Shown here: positions 55,275-64,000 of the stretch, one piece after another | How positions within the stretch are numbered: the stretch's first letter is position 1 | How the letters are laid out: each line of letters opens with the position of its first letter | Source: Vibrio sp. SCSIO 43137 | GTDB lineage: Bacteria; Pseudomonadota; Gammaproteobacteria; Enterobacterales; Vibrionaceae | DNA length: 64,000 nucleotides | Direction of reading: 5' to 3' | NCBI RefSeq assembly: GCF_028201475.1 | Contig: NZ_CP116383.1 | Location: 806,001-870,000, forward strand | Translations under genes and position numbers: made by a program | Notes under the pieces: model-generated | What the model saw: the letters and a program-made list of their open reading frames with translations, nothing else | The model's database searches: none | What the model was told of the DNA's origin: nothing

Positions 55275-55733
55275 GTGCGCTATTCGATATATGAATACGA
55301 TAAACATGGTTTTTTGAGTGCACCCAGATGGCTGTGGCTGGGGTGGTTGTTTCTGGCAAGGGCATGGATTGTCTTTATTGTTGCCGGTGCCAGCCGTAAT
55401 GACGGAAGCCGGCTGTTAGAGATTATCTATCCAGTTCATTCTCTGTTTTATACTGGTTTGGTTGTGGGGCTACCAGCCATTGTTCTTATCTGGCTGATGG
55501 GGCTGAGAAACGCGGAACGAAAACGTATCTGTCAGATAATGCGTCACGGCAGGCGGGTAACCCTGAGCCTGATTTCTCTTCAGCTTGGACTTGAGGTTTA
55601 CCAGATAGTACTTGAAGGCGGTAAGTTTAGCCTTGCTCATGCCGTTACTCTTGTATTACTTGGCTGGATGTTTGTCTATTTTTATCGCAGCCGCAGGGTA
55701 GCAGATTGCTTTCGCTCTCCGCTGCTGAACTGA
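55275..55733 (+). CDS. DUF2919-like membrane protein (YfeZ-like)
   Basis: A 152-residue protein with four membrane helices (WLWLGWLFLARAWIVFIVAG; FYTGLVVGLPAIVLIWLMG; a middle helix; AVTLVLLGWMFVYFY). GTG is the only reasonable start, as the nearby ATG is out of frame. It resembles DUF2919/YfeZ, which in E. coli is near the yfeX locus, in keeping with the Dyp peroxidase gene downstream. Confidence 0.72.
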   Translation: MRYSIYEYDKHGFLSAPRWLWLGWLFLARAWIVFIVAGASRNDGSRLLEIIYPVHSLFYTGLVVGLPAIVLIWLMGLRNAERKRICQIMRHGRRVTLSLISLQLGLEVYQIVLEGGKFSLAHAVTLVLLGWMFVYFYRSRRVADCFRSPLLN

Positions 55734-55825
55734 TTTTACCCCGGACAGTTATCACTTTAATGATGCTTATCAAGCATCTGTATAAGCAAATGGCTACACT
55801 TGAGCAATAAAAAGGAGAATGAGTT

Positions 55826-56725
55826 ATGTCTAATGTTCAATCCGCAATTGTTCCGGAAGCGGGACCATTTGCTCTTTATGTACAGTTAAAAATAAATTCT
55901 GCTCATGCAGCGGTGTTGAAGCAACTAAAAGCGCTTCCTGAACTGGTTCAGGAACTTAACCAGCAGCAATCAGGTGCAGAACTTGGCTTATCTGTCGCTT
56001 TTAGCCATGGCTTCTGGAGTCAGACCAATCAGCCAATGCCGGCAGAACTGATTCCGTTTCAGCCATTAGGTAAAGGTGATGCGTACGCTCCTGCGACAGA
56101 TGTCGATGCTTTAGTTCATTGCCACTCTAACCGGCATGATCTGCACTTCTATCTGCTACGTAAACTCATGTCAGAGATTTCAGAGTTTGTAGAAGTCGTG
56201 GATGAAACCTACGGATACCGTTATCTGGACTCCCGTGATATGACCGACTTTATCGACGGCACAGAGAACCCGGAGGGAGAGCAGCGCAAAGAGGTTGCTG
56301 TGATTAGTGAAGGTGAGTTCGCTGGTGGCAGTTATGTATTAGCGCAACGCTTTATCCATAACCTTCCTGCCTGGAATGAGCTGGCCATTGAGCAGCAGGA
56401 ACAAGTAATTGGACGTACCAAGCCCGATTCAATTGAACTTGATGATGTGCCTCAGCAGTCTCATGTCGGTCGTGTAGATATTAAAGAAGAAGGCAAAGGG
56501 CTGAAAATTGTCCGCCATAGTCTGCCATACGGCTCGGTAAGTGGTGAACATGGCTTACTGTTTCTGGCTTACTGCAATACCCTGCACAATATCGATACCA
56601 TGCTTAAAAGTATGTATGGTGAGATTGATGGTCAGACAGATCATTTGCTTCGCTTTACTAAAGCCGTTACAGGGGCTTATTTCTTCGCTCCCTCATCTGA
56701 AATGCTTGAGGCAATGACCCTTTAA
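55826..56725 (+). CDS. Dyp-type haem peroxidase (YfeX-like)
   Basis: A 299-residue dye-decolorising peroxidase. The FIDGTENPEG motif contains the distal Asp (GxxDG), and the proximal haem His is expected in SHVGRVDIKEEGKG. The C-terminal FLAYCNTLHNIDTMLKSM region is typical. No signal peptide, so cytoplasmic like E. coli YfeX. A strong AAAAGGAGAATG site is at the start. Confidence 0.9.
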   Translation: MSNVQSAIVPEAGPFALYVQLKINSAHAAVLKQLKALPELVQELNQQQSGAELGLSVAFSHGFWSQTNQPMPAELIPFQPLGKGDAYAPATDVDALVHCHSNRHDLHFYLLRKLMSEISEFVEVVDETYGYRYLDSRDMTDFIDGTENPEGEQRKEVAVISEGEFAGGSYVLAQRFIHNLPAWNELAIEQQEQVIGRTKPDSIELDDVPQQSHVGRVDIKEEGKGLKIVRHSLPYGSVSGEHGLLFLAYCNTLHNIDTMLKSMYGEIDGQTDHLLRFTKAVTGAYFFAPSSEMLEAMTL

Positions 56726-56744
56726 TTTGGGCATAAAATATTGC

Positions 56745-56771
56745 TAAAGCTTTAGCGGTGGCAGTCGATAT
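56745..56771 (+). promoter_or_regulatory. Sigma-28 promoter of the first flagellin
   Basis: TAAAGCTT, 11 bases, then GTCGATAT: close to the FliA consensus TAAAGTTT-N11-GCCGATAA with exact spacing. Confidence 0.75.
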
Positions 56772-56808
56772 CAGCTTGTAGAGTATTATTTATTCAATAA
56801 GCAGGTTT

Positions 56809-57945
56809 ATGGCTGTCACTGTAAATACCAATGTTTCCGCATTGATCGCACAACGTAACTTAGGGCTGGCAACGCATCAGTTGAACCAGTCCCTTGAGCG
56901 TTTGTCTTCAGGAAACCGTATTAACAGTGCCAAAGATGATGCTGCTGGTTTGCAGATCTCTAATCGTCTTGAGTCTCAGATGCGTGGCCTTGATGTTGCT
57001 GTACGAAATGCTAACGACGGTATTTCGATTATGCAGACAGCTGAAGGCGCCATGAAAGAGACCACCAATATCCTTCAGCGCATGCGTGACCTTTCCCTTC
57101 AGTCTGCAAACGGATCCAATAGTAAAGCGGAACGTGTTGCGATTCAGGAAGAGGTTAGCGCTTTAGATGATGAGCTGAACCGCATAGCAGAAACCACCTC
57201 TTTTGGCGGCAAAAAACTGCTTAACGGAAACTTTGCTAAAGCAACTTTTCAGATTGGTGCCTCAGCAGGAGAAGCGGTTCAGGTATCACTGAAAAATATG
57301 CGCTCCGATACTCTTGATATGGGCGGTTTCAGCTATACCGCCAATGGTAAAGCCGACAGTACCTGGCAGGTTAAGCAAGGTCAGGATATGTTGATGATGG
57401 ACTTTACCAATGATAAAGGTCAGCAGGAGAGCATCCGTATTAAGGCCAAAGCCGGTGATGATATAGAGGAGCTGGCCACTTATATTAACGGCCAGACCGA
57501 TCAAGTTTCAGCATCAGTAAACGAAGATGGTCAGTTACAGATCTTTATGGCGGGTGATAAGGCCGGAGGCCTGATTGAGTTTAAAGGCAATCTGGCGAGT
57601 GAGCTGCAGATGGGGGGGCCTGTGTTTGAGACGGTTCATAATCTTGACCTGACGACTGCGGGTGGTTCCCAGAGAGCAGTTGCTGTCATCGATAGCGCCT
57701 TGCAGTTTGTAGACAGCCATAGATCAGAGCTGGGTGCTTACCAGAACCGATTCGGACATGCGGTGAATAACCTTGAAAATATTCATGAGAATCTGGCCGG
57801 TTCTAACAGCCGCATCAAGGATACAGACTTTGCCAAAGAAACCACCAAACTGATTCGTCAGCAGATTTTACAACAGGTGAGTACTTCGGTGCTGGCTCAG
57901 GCAAAACAGGCGCCGAACCTTGCCCTGACTCTGCTGGCAAATTAA
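56809..57945 (+). CDS. Polar flagellin (first of two)
   Basis: A 378-residue filament subunit. The conserved ends are typical of Vibrio flagellins: [19 protein letters not shown], then [20 protein letters not shown] at the N-terminus, and [20 protein letters not shown], then [15 protein letters not shown] at the C-terminus. The centre (about 150-290) differs from the second flagellin. It is exported by the flagellar type III system. Exact Vibrio subtype (flaC/D/E etc.) not assigned. Own sigma-28 promoter. Confidence 0.93.
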   Translation: MAVTVNTNVSALIAQRNLGLATHQLNQSLERLSSGNRINSAKDDAAGLQISNRLESQMRGLDVAVRNANDGISIMQTAEGAMKETTNILQRMRDLSLQSANGSNSKAERVAIQEEVSALDDELNRIAETTSFGGKKLLNGNFAKATFQIGASAGEAVQVSLKNMRSDTLDMGGFSYTANGKADSTWQVKQGQDMLMMDFTNDKGQQESIRIKAKAGDDIEELATYINGQTDQVSASVNEDGQLQIFMAGDKAGGLIEFKGNLASELQMGGPVFETVHNLDLTTAGGSQRAVAVIDSALQFVDSHRSELGAYQNRFGHAVNNLENIHENLAGSNSRIKDTDFAKETTKLIRQQILQQVSTSVLAQAKQAPNLALTLLAN

Positions 57946-58083
57946 CAGAGCGCAGATAAGATAGCACTATCGGCCATCGCTTCTATAACTTGAGTGTTTT
58001 TTTTGAGAAAGTTTCTATTTTCTACCGTTATTCACACTTTACCTTCCAAAGTCGTTTTTTTATCAAGTTACCCTATTTTTTTC

Positions 58084-58110
58084 TAAAGAATTTCTCTGTT
58101 TAGCCGTTAA
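58084..58110 (+). promoter_or_regulatory. Sigma-28 promoter of the second flagellin
   Basis: TAAAGAAT, 11 bases, then GCCGTTAA: near-consensus FliA promoter 80 bases before the start. The sequence between the two flagellins has no other feature. Confidence 0.8.
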
Positions 58111-58190
58111 TAAAAGTAACTTAGCAAAACTACTTGGTTTTCCGAGACGTCGGAAACCGCACAACCGGAAAATCAATTGGAGAAATCACC

Positions 58191-59321
58191 ATGGCAGTTA
58201 ATGTAAATACTAACGTAGCGGCAATGACGGCTCAGCGCCATCTGAATAGCGCAGCAAGCGACCTGAACGGTTCAATGGAACGTCTGTCATCAGGTTTCAA
58301 AATTAACAGTGCAAAAGACGACGCAGCGGGTCTGCAAATCTCGAACCGTTTGAATGTACAAAGTCGTGGTCTTGATGTAGCAGTACGAAATGCTAACGAT
58401 GGTATCTCAATCGCTCAAACCGCAGAAGGTGCGATGAAAGAGACCACTAACATCCTGCAACGTATGCGTGACTTGTCACTACAGTCAGCAAACGGCTCAA
58501 ACTCAAAAGAAGAGCGTGTAGCGATTCAGGAAGAGATTGGTTCATTGAACGATGAGCTGAACCGTATCGCAGAAACCACTTCTTTTGGTGGTAACAAGCT
58601 ACTGAACGGTACCCACGGAACAAAATCTTTCCAGATTGGTGCGGACAACGGTGAAGCGGTAATGCTTGAGCTAAAAGACATGCGTTCAGACAATGCTCTG
58701 ATGGGCGGCTCTAGCTACAAAGCAGAAAACGGTAAAGGTAAAGACTGGGAAGTGGCACAAGATTCTCAGCTGACTATCGGCCTGACAGACCAGTTTGGTG
58801 AAGCACAAGAGTTCACTATCAACGCGAAAGCCGGAGATGACATCGAAGAGCTGGCAACTTACATTAACGGTCAGCAAGACGTAGTAAGTGCTTCAGTAGA
58901 CCAGGATGGCAAGCTACAAGTATTTGCCGGAAACAACAGCGTACAGGGCGATGTAACCTTTGGTGGCAGCCTGGCTGGTGAACTGGGCATGGGTGCGGCG
59001 AAAGAAGTTTCTGTAGATACTATCGATGTTCGTTCAGTAGGCGGCGCACAGGAATCTGTAGCGATTGTTGATGCGGCACTGAAATATGTAGATAGCCACC
59101 GCGCGGAGCTAGGTGCATTCCAGAACCGCTTCGATAGCGCAATCAACAACTTAGACAACATCAACGAAAACGTGAATGCGTCTAAGAGCCGAATCAAAGA
59201 TACAGACTTCGCTAAAGAAACCACGGCAATGACTAAGTCGCAAATCCTGCAACAGGCATCGACTTCAGTACTTGCACAGGCGAAGCAGGCACCAAACACA
59301 GCACTAAGCTTACTGGGTTAA
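58191..59321 (+). CDS. Polar flagellin (second of two)
   Basis: A 376-residue flagellin, close to the first at both ends ([39 protein letters not shown]). I use the ATG at 58,191 (GGAGAAATCACC before it), not the upstream in-frame ATG at 58,134. Codon use appears more biased than in the first copy, suggesting higher expression. Flagellin multiplicity is normal in Vibrio. Confidence 0.94.
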   Translation: MAVNVNTNVAAMTAQRHLNSAASDLNGSMERLSSGFKINSAKDDAAGLQISNRLNVQSRGLDVAVRNANDGISIAQTAEGAMKETTNILQRMRDLSLQSANGSNSKEERVAIQEEIGSLNDELNRIAETTSFGGNKLLNGTHGTKSFQIGADNGEAVMLELKDMRSDNALMGGSSYKAENGKGKDWEVAQDSQLTIGLTDQFGEAQEFTINAKAGDDIEELATYINGQQDVVSASVDQDGKLQVFAGNNSVQGDVTFGGSLAGELGMGAAKEVSVDTIDVRSVGGAQESVAIVDAALKYVDSHRAELGAFQNRFDSAINNLDNINENVNASKSRIKDTDFAKETTAMTKSQILQQASTSVLAQAKQAPNTALSLLG

Positions 59322-59347
59322 TTCCCTTTAACTTAAAGCGAAACAGT

Positions 59348-59377
59348 AAAAGCCCTGACTTGATGTCAGGGTTTTTT
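59348..59377 (+). terminator. Terminator of the second flagellin
   Basis: CCCTGAC/GTCAGGG stem with a 5-base loop and a T6 run. Confidence 0.9.
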
Positions 59378-59504
59378 GCTTTCTGCTGACTTTTTAATAA
59401 TGGGCTATAGCAACCTGAGATAAAGCAAGGGAAAGGAAACAGCAAACTTGTAAAGGGAAAGTTGTGGAGGGAAAGCCGGGTAAGATTTTAAAACAGACAG
59501 ATAC

Positions 59505-59537
59505 AAAAAAGCCCGCTAAGTAATTTAGCGGGCTTTC
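59505..59537 (-). terminator. Terminator of the pts operon
   Basis: GCCCGCTAA/TTAGCGGGC stem; on the minus strand it is followed by six T. Ends ptsHI-crr. Confidence 0.9.
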
Positions 59538-59554
59538 AGACTAAATAAGACTAA

Positions 59555-60064
59555 TTACTTAGTAACACGAAGTACTGTGGTTTCACCAACAGACACAGAA
59601 CCAGAAAGCTTGTTCAGCTCTTTGATTTCATCCATGTTAGAGATAACAACAGGAGTTAGTGTAGATTTTGCTTTTTCTTCAAGGAAAGCAAGATCAAATT
59701 CAATCACAGTGTCACCAACTTTAACTGCCTGACCTTCTTCAGCAATACGAGTGAAACCTTCACCTTTAAGTTCAACAGTATCAATACCGAAGTGAACAAA
59801 AAGCTCAACACCATCATCAGACTCAATTGAGAATGCGTGGTTAGTTTCGAAGATCTTACCGATTGTACCATTTACCGGAGCAACCATTTTGTTACCAGCA
59901 GGCTTGATCGCAATACCGTCACCAACGATTTTCTCTGCGAAAACCACATCTGGCACATCTTCGATATTTACGATTTCACCAGAAAGTGGTGCAATAATTT
60001 CAATAGCCCCTGCGTCAGCACCTTCATCTGATACTAGTTTCTTAAGTTTGTCAAACAGACCCAT
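59555..60064 (-). CDS. crr: PTS glucose-specific EIIA
   Basis: A 169-residue phosphocarrier (EIIA-Glc). The phosphorylated His91 lies in [14 protein letters not shown] and the partner His76 in FETNHAFS. It passes phosphate from HPr to sugar-specific EIIB domains and regulates adenylate cyclase and non-PTS permeases such as MglA-type systems by inducer exclusion. Last gene of ptsH-ptsI-crr. Confidence 0.97.
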   Translation of the reverse strand: MGLFDKLKKLVSDEGADAGAIEIIAPLSGEIVNIEDVPDVVFAEKIVGDGIAIKPAGNKMVAPVNGTIGKIFETNHAFSIESDDGVELFVHFGIDTVELKGEGFTRIAEEGQAVKVGDTVIEFDLAFLEEKAKSTLTPVVISNMDEIKELNKLSGSVSVGETTVLRVTK

Positions 60065-60102
60065 GTCATGCTCCTAAACATTTAATTATTCTGTTAATTA
60101 TA

Positions 60103-61830
60103 TTAGCAGTTTGATTTTTCTGCGATAAATTTTTCCACATGAGCTTCAATTTCTGCAGCAGTAGCCATAGCAAGAGCTTCGTCTGCCATTAACTTAACTT
60201 CTGCAAAGTTAGCATTCCGGATAACCTTCTTAATTCTCGGTATTGAAATGCCACTCATACTAAATTCGTCCAGACCCATGCCAAGAAGAAGTAGCGTTGC
60301 ACGCTCATCACCGGCAAGTTCACCGCACATGCCAGTCCATTTACCTTCTTTATGAGACGCATCGATCACTTGCTTGATAACCGTTAGTACAGCAGGTGAT
60401 AGAGGATTGTACAAGTGAGAAATCAACTCGTTTCCTCGGTCTACCGCTAGAGTATACTGAGTTAAATCGTTAGTACCAATACTAAAGAAAGAAACTTCTT
60501 TCGCTAAATGGTGAGCAATGGCTGCTGCGGCCGGAGTTTCAACCATAACGCCGATTTCGATATTCTCATCAAATGCCAGACCTTCAGCACGAAGTTCGGC
60601 TTTGTACTCTTCAATGGCTTTTTTCAGTTCACGGATCTCTTCAACAGAGATAATCATAGGGAACATGATACGTAGCTTACCGTGAGCAGAGGCTCTAAGA
60701 ATGCCACGAAGCTGATCGCGAAGAATTTCACGACGGTCCAGGCTGATACGAACTGCGCGCCAACCAAGGAACGGGTTCATCTCTTTTGGCAGATCCATAT
60801 ACGGAAGATCTTTGTCGCCACCAATATCCATAGTACGGATAATGACAGATTCCCCTTCCATTGTTTCCGCAACTTCTTTATAGGCCTGATACTGCTCTTC
60901 TTCTGTCGGCAGGGCAGAGCGATCCATAAACAGGAACTCAGTTCTGTATAGGCCAACACCTTCACCACCGTTACGCAGGATACCGGCGCAATCTTTCACG
61001 GTACCAATGTTGCCACAAACTTCTACGCGGTGCTCATCAAGGGTAATGGCAGGAAGATCTTTAAGTTTGGCCAGCTCTTCTTTTTCAGCGATAAAGGCAT
61101 CACGGATCTGAGTTGCTTCAGTTAGCTCTGCGTCCGAAGGATTAACAATGATCTTGTTGTTCATAGCGTCAAGAATAATGGTGTCACCATTCTTAACTTG
61201 CTTAGTAATATCGTTAGTACCAACAATGGCTGGCAGTTCCAGCGAACGAGCCATAATAGAGGTGTGAGAAGTACGTCCGCCGATATCACAGGCAAAACCC
61301 AGTACATAATCCAGATTGATCTGTGCGGTTTCTGAAGGTGTCAGATCGTAAGCAACCAGAATCACTTCTTCATCAATATCACTCAGGGAAACAATATTGA
61401 TACCTAATGCATTTTTAACAAAACGGGTACCAATATCGCGAATATCTGTCGCGCGCTCTTTCAGGTACTCATCATCAAGAGATTCCAGAGCGGTAGCCTG
61501 CTCTTCGATAACCGTATGAATGGCGTTATCAACGTGCAGTTTGTCGTTTTTGACCAGTGCTAAAATTTCTTCTTCCAGCTCTTCATCTTCAAGTAGCATG
61601 ATGTGCCCTTCGAAAATGGCTTCTTTTTCTTCACCAAATGTTTCGAGAGCTTTTTGCTTAATCACTTCAAGCTGACGGGCAGATTTGTCACGTGCTTCAT
61701 GGAAGCGCTTAACTTCTGCTTCAACTTGATCGTCTGTAATCAGGTTTTTGTTTAGGACAATTTCATCTTCTTGAAGAAGGAGTGCTTTACCAAAAGCGAT
61801 GCCGGGAGATGCTAAAATGCCTGAAATCAT
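60103..61830 (-). CDS. ptsI: PTS enzyme I
   Basis: A 575-residue PEP-protein phosphotransferase. The phospho-His is in [21 protein letters not shown] (near residue 189), the PEP site includes [15 protein letters not shown], and the C-terminal [10 protein letters not shown] holds the catalytic Cys. Normal length. Between ptsH and crr in one operon; 38 bases separate it from crr. Confidence 0.97.
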   Translation of the reverse strand: MISGILASPGIAFGKALLLQEDEIVLNKNLITDDQVEAEVKRFHEARDKSARQLEVIKQKALETFGEEKEAIFEGHIMLLEDEELEEEILALVKNDKLHVDNAIHTVIEEQATALESLDDEYLKERATDIRDIGTRFVKNALGINIVSLSDIDEEVILVAYDLTPSETAQINLDYVLGFACDIGGRTSHTSIMARSLELPAIVGTNDITKQVKNGDTIILDAMNNKIIVNPSDAELTEATQIRDAFIAEKEELAKLKDLPAITLDEHRVEVCGNIGTVKDCAGILRNGGEGVGLYRTEFLFMDRSALPTEEEQYQAYKEVAETMEGESVIIRTMDIGGDKDLPYMDLPKEMNPFLGWRAVRISLDRREILRDQLRGILRASAHGKLRIMFPMIISVEEIRELKKAIEEYKAELRAEGLAFDENIEIGVMVETPAAAAIAHHLAKEVSFFSIGTNDLTQYTLAVDRGNELISHLYNPLSPAVLTVIKQVIDASHKEGKWTGMCGELAGDERATLLLLGMGLDEFSMSGISIPRIKKVIRNANFAEVKLMADEALAMATAAEIEAHVEKFIAEKSNC

Positions 61831-61913
61831 AGCCTTACCTTAAATGGGTGTGTTTCTTATTTAAAAGAGAGTGTAGAGACTCACTTTCAGCTGAGGAATC
61901 GGTAGATTTAACA

Positions 61914-61941
61914 AAGCCATTTTGCGCTAACAAAATGGCTT
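61914..61941 (-). promoter_or_regulatory. Hairpin between ptsH and ptsI
   Basis: An 11-bp perfect stem AAGCCATTTTG/CAAAATGGCTT with a 6-base loop and no strong T tract on the minus strand. It may reduce read-through into ptsI or protect the ptsH mRNA, fitting the need for much more HPr than enzyme I. Confidence 0.65.
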
Positions 61942-61960
61942 CATAAAAAATACTGATTGA

Positions 61961-62218
61961 TTAGTCTAATGTGTCCATTAGAGCAACCAGGTGGTCAACA
62001 GCTTGTTGAGCCTGAGCACCTTCTGCTGAGATAGTAACTACAGTACCTTTTACAAGGCCCAGAGTCTGAAGTTTAAACAGGCTTTTCGCACTTGCGCTTT
62101 TGCCGTTAGAAGTCACAGTGATATCTGCTTCAAAAGATTTCGCTTCTTTAACAAACTGTGCTGCCGGACGAGTGTGAAGGCCGTTTTCTGCAGTGATTTC
62201 AACTTGCTTCTGATACAT
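61961..62218 (-). CDS. ptsH: PTS phosphocarrier protein HPr
   Basis: An 85-residue protein with His15 ([13 protein letters not shown]) and the Ser46 region ([17 protein letters not shown]). First gene of the operon. Its 302-base upstream gap contains the cysK terminator and the promoter area, with no other gene. Confidence 0.97.
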   Translation of the reverse strand: MYQKQVEITAENGLHTRPAAQFVKEAKSFEADITVTSNGKSASAKSLFKLQTLGLVKGTVVTISAEGAQAQQAVDHLVALMDTLD

Positions 62219-62453
62219 GTGATATACCCCAATTAATTTAATATTTTGTATGTATATGAACCAGTTTAGCTCAGCTGTTCTTTTCTGATTCCTGAAACAG
62301 AAAAAGAAAAGTAACGATTGCGCAACTGGTTTAAATTTAGTCAGCTGTCCGATAAAAGTGACAACTGACAGAATTCTAAACTAGCGAACATGTTTTATTT
62401 TGATGCTAGAAATAAAACCAAGGTGATATTACCAAAGGCTCGGCAGGGATCAA

Positions 62454-62482
62454 TAAAAAAAGCCCCTGAAAGGGGCTTTTTT
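62454..62482 (-). terminator. Terminator of cysK
   Basis: AGCCCCT/AGGGGCT stem with a 3-base loop, A run on the left (minus-strand U tract), T run on the right. Confidence 0.9.
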
Positions 62483-62520
62483 AGTTTAAAAATTGATTTG
62501 AGCACATGTATGTTAAAGAA

Positions 62521-63489
62521 TTATTGCTGATTCTCTTTCTCAGTGAACAGGCCTGAGAACAGCGCGGTACTTAGGTATCGCTCACCTGAGCTTGGTAAGA
62601 TTGTAACAATTGTTTTACCTTCGAACTCTGGCAATTCTGCAATGCGATTTGCCGCTACAACAGCCGCACCGGATGAAATTCCCGCCAGAATACCTTCTTC
62701 TTCCATCAGGCGACGTGCCATTTCGATCGCCTCTTCTGATGTCACGGCTTCCACTCTATCCAGAAGTTCTAAATCTAAGTTCTCCGGAATGAAGCCGGCA
62801 CCGATACCCTGAATTTTGTGAGGGGCTGGCTGAATCTCTTCGCCGGCTAAAACCTGTGCAATGACCGGAGACTCTGCCGGTTCAACAGCAACAGAAGTAA
62901 TAGCTTTGCCTTTTTCACCTTTAATATAACGGCTGGCACCTGTGATTGTACCGCCGGTACCAACACCTGCGACAATAACGTCTACTTCACCGTCTGTGGC
63001 ATCCCAGATTTCAGGGCCAGTAGTCTTTTCATGAATAGCAGGGTTTGCAGGGTTATTGAACTGTTGTAGTAACAGGTATTTATCAGGGTCGCTGGCAACA
63101 ATCTCTTCTGCTTTAGCAATGGCACCTTTCATGCCTTTTGCTGCTTCTGTCAGCTCAAGATTTGCGCCTAGTGCTTTAAGCAGCTTACGACGCTCAAGGC
63201 TCATTGACTCAGGCATAGTCAGGGTCAGTTTATAGCCGCGAGCTGCAGCAACAAAAGCCAGAGCAATACCAGTGTTACCACTTGTTGGTTCCACAAGTTC
63301 AACGCCCGCTTTTAGTTTTCCTGACTTTTCAGCTTCCCAGATCATATTGGCGCCAATACGGTCTTTGACGCTGAAGCTTGGGTTACGTGCTTCTACTTTA
63401 GCCAGTACGTTTCCTTTGCTCACGCGGTTTAAACGAACAAGGGGAGTTTGACCAATGGTAAGGGTGTTATCTTCGTAAATTTTGCTCAT
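62521..63489 (-). CDS. cysK: Cysteine synthase A
   Basis: A 322-residue PLP enzyme that makes cysteine from O-acetylserine and sulfide. The PLP Lys42 is in [10 protein letters not shown], the substrate loop is [13 protein letters not shown], and the phosphate-binding loop is [18 protein letters not shown]. It lies downstream of cysZ, as in E. coli (cysZ-cysK-ptsHI-crr order). Confidence 0.96.
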   Translation of the reverse strand: MSKIYEDNTLTIGQTPLVRLNRVSKGNVLAKVEARNPSFSVKDRIGANMIWEAEKSGKLKAGVELVEPTSGNTGIALAFVAAARGYKLTLTMPESMSLERRKLLKALGANLELTEAAKGMKGAIAKAEEIVASDPDKYLLLQQFNNPANPAIHEKTTGPEIWDATDGEVDVIVAGVGTGGTITGASRYIKGEKGKAITSVAVEPAESPVIAQVLAGEEIQPAPHKIQGIGAGFIPENLDLELLDRVEAVTSEEAIEMARRLMEEEGILAGISSGAAVVAANRIAELPEFEGKTIVTILPSSGERYLSTALFSGLFTEKENQQ

Positions 63490-63660
63490 GACTTATGTTC
63501 CTTCATTCATTATTCAGAATATGTTCAAAAGCATACTTCCGGATCGAAAAAATCAGAAAGATGAAAAAGTTATATGATATTAGTTCCTAAGTAACTTTTG
63601 CTAAACATGAGCCACCTTGGCAAACATCGAACACAAACACGCATAAACCCATCCGTGGGG

Positions 63661-63687
63661 CTCCGCCGCGCCATCCCTGGCGCGGAG
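63661..63687. repeat. GC-rich hairpin between cysZ and cysK
   Basis: A 7-bp stem CGCGCCA/TGGCGCG with a TCCC loop, extended by CTC/GAG, in otherwise AT-rich sequence. No T tract. It looks like a short dispersed repeat of the kind found in Vibrio intergenic regions. Confidence 0.45.
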
Positions 63688-63746
63688 GGTTTGCTTATCG
63701 ATATTTGCCCGATGACAAAAGCTATAGAGAAATTCTCAGCCGATAT

Positions 63747-64000
63747 TTAATGTTTATGTTTAAACTCATTTACCCACATCGCGGTAGCACCGCATACGGC
63801 AACCGGAACTATGATTAGGTTTAGTACAGGAATAGCAGTAAAGAAAGCGACTAACATACCAAAGCCATAGGCCTTGCCCTGATTCTGTTTTAGATCCTGA
63901 CGCATAGACTGGAAGGGCACTTTATGGTTATCAAACGGATAGTCGCAGTATTGAATGGCCATAACCCATGCAGAAAAAATAAACCACAGCAGGGGAGCAA
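63747..64000 (-). CDS. cysZ: Sulfate transporter CysZ, 3' part
   Basis: The C-terminal 84 residues; the 5' part lies beyond the window. [39 protein letters not shown] and the His-ending tail match E. coli CysZ, an inner-membrane sulfate channel. It supplies sulfate for the pathway that ends with CysK next door. Confidence 0.92.
   Translation of the reverse strand, partial: APLLWFIFSAWVMAIQYCDYPFDNHKVPFQSMRQDLKQNQGKAYGFGMLVAFFTAIPVLNLIIVPVAVCGATAMWVNEFKHKH

Overview
The window looks like a Vibrio chromosome. The flanking genes are close matches to gammaproteobacterial housekeeping proteins in Vibrio-type order: dnaQ, gmhA, yafJ, purMN, upp/uraA, bepA, perM, bcp, gcvR, dapA, bamC, dapE, a flagellin pair, crr-ptsI-ptsH and cysK/cysZ. 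Two sigma-28-type promoters precede the flagellins. No tRNA, rRNA or CRISPR array was found.

Left chromosomal arm (1-12.87 kb): the 3' part of dnaQ, a membrane-anchored family protein, gmhA, a class II amidotransferase, purMN (with a PurR-like box) divergent from upp, uraA (with a CRP-like site), a DUF2066 protein, DUF2069-arsC-bepA, a TusA-like protein with perM, and then the last 45 codons of bcp.

Island (about 12,870-48,911; 36 kb, visibly more AT-rich): an integrative element has split bcp. The 5' 111 codons lie at its right edge and the 3' 45 codons at its left edge; joined, they give exactly 156 codons. The ends carry a 19-bp imperfect inverted repeat (16/19). Near its right end is a tyrosine-recombinase module resembling Tn554 and the strand-biased circularizing elements known from Vibrio. 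The element brings its own full-length bcp homologue of 156 codons, so it appears to replace the gene it breaks. The recombination module is wrecked: the first recombinase has lost its 3' end, the second its 5' part, and the small third gene has an in-frame stop. An IS3-family element, itself split by another IS3-family element, sits in the gap.

Island cargo: two chemoreceptors each beside a periplasmic binding protein, a sodium/sugar symporter, a cytoplasmic Cys-type sulfatase divergent from a complete tripartite tricarboxylate transporter (tctC-tctB-tctA), a second nearly identical inverted tctC, an AraC-like regulator divergent from mglBAC, an anaerobic sulfatase maturase with a SEC-C tail, a Crp-family regulator divergent from a TauE/SafE permease, two DUF202 proteins, a diguanylate cyclase and a frameshifted pseudopilin. 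GTAAACGTTTAC-type operators lie before the symporter and mglB, and a second shared motif lies before the symporter/tctC, sulfatase/tctC and araC/mglB. I infer a system that senses, imports and desulfates a galactose-like or other sulfated small molecule.

Right chromosomal arm (48.9-64 kb): gcvR, dapA-bamC, a DUF2897 protein, an M15 peptidase, dapE, an ArsC-like protein, a small winged-helix protein, DUF2956 and DUF2919 proteins, a Dyp-type peroxidase, two flagellins, crr-ptsI-ptsH, cysK and the 3' end of cysZ.
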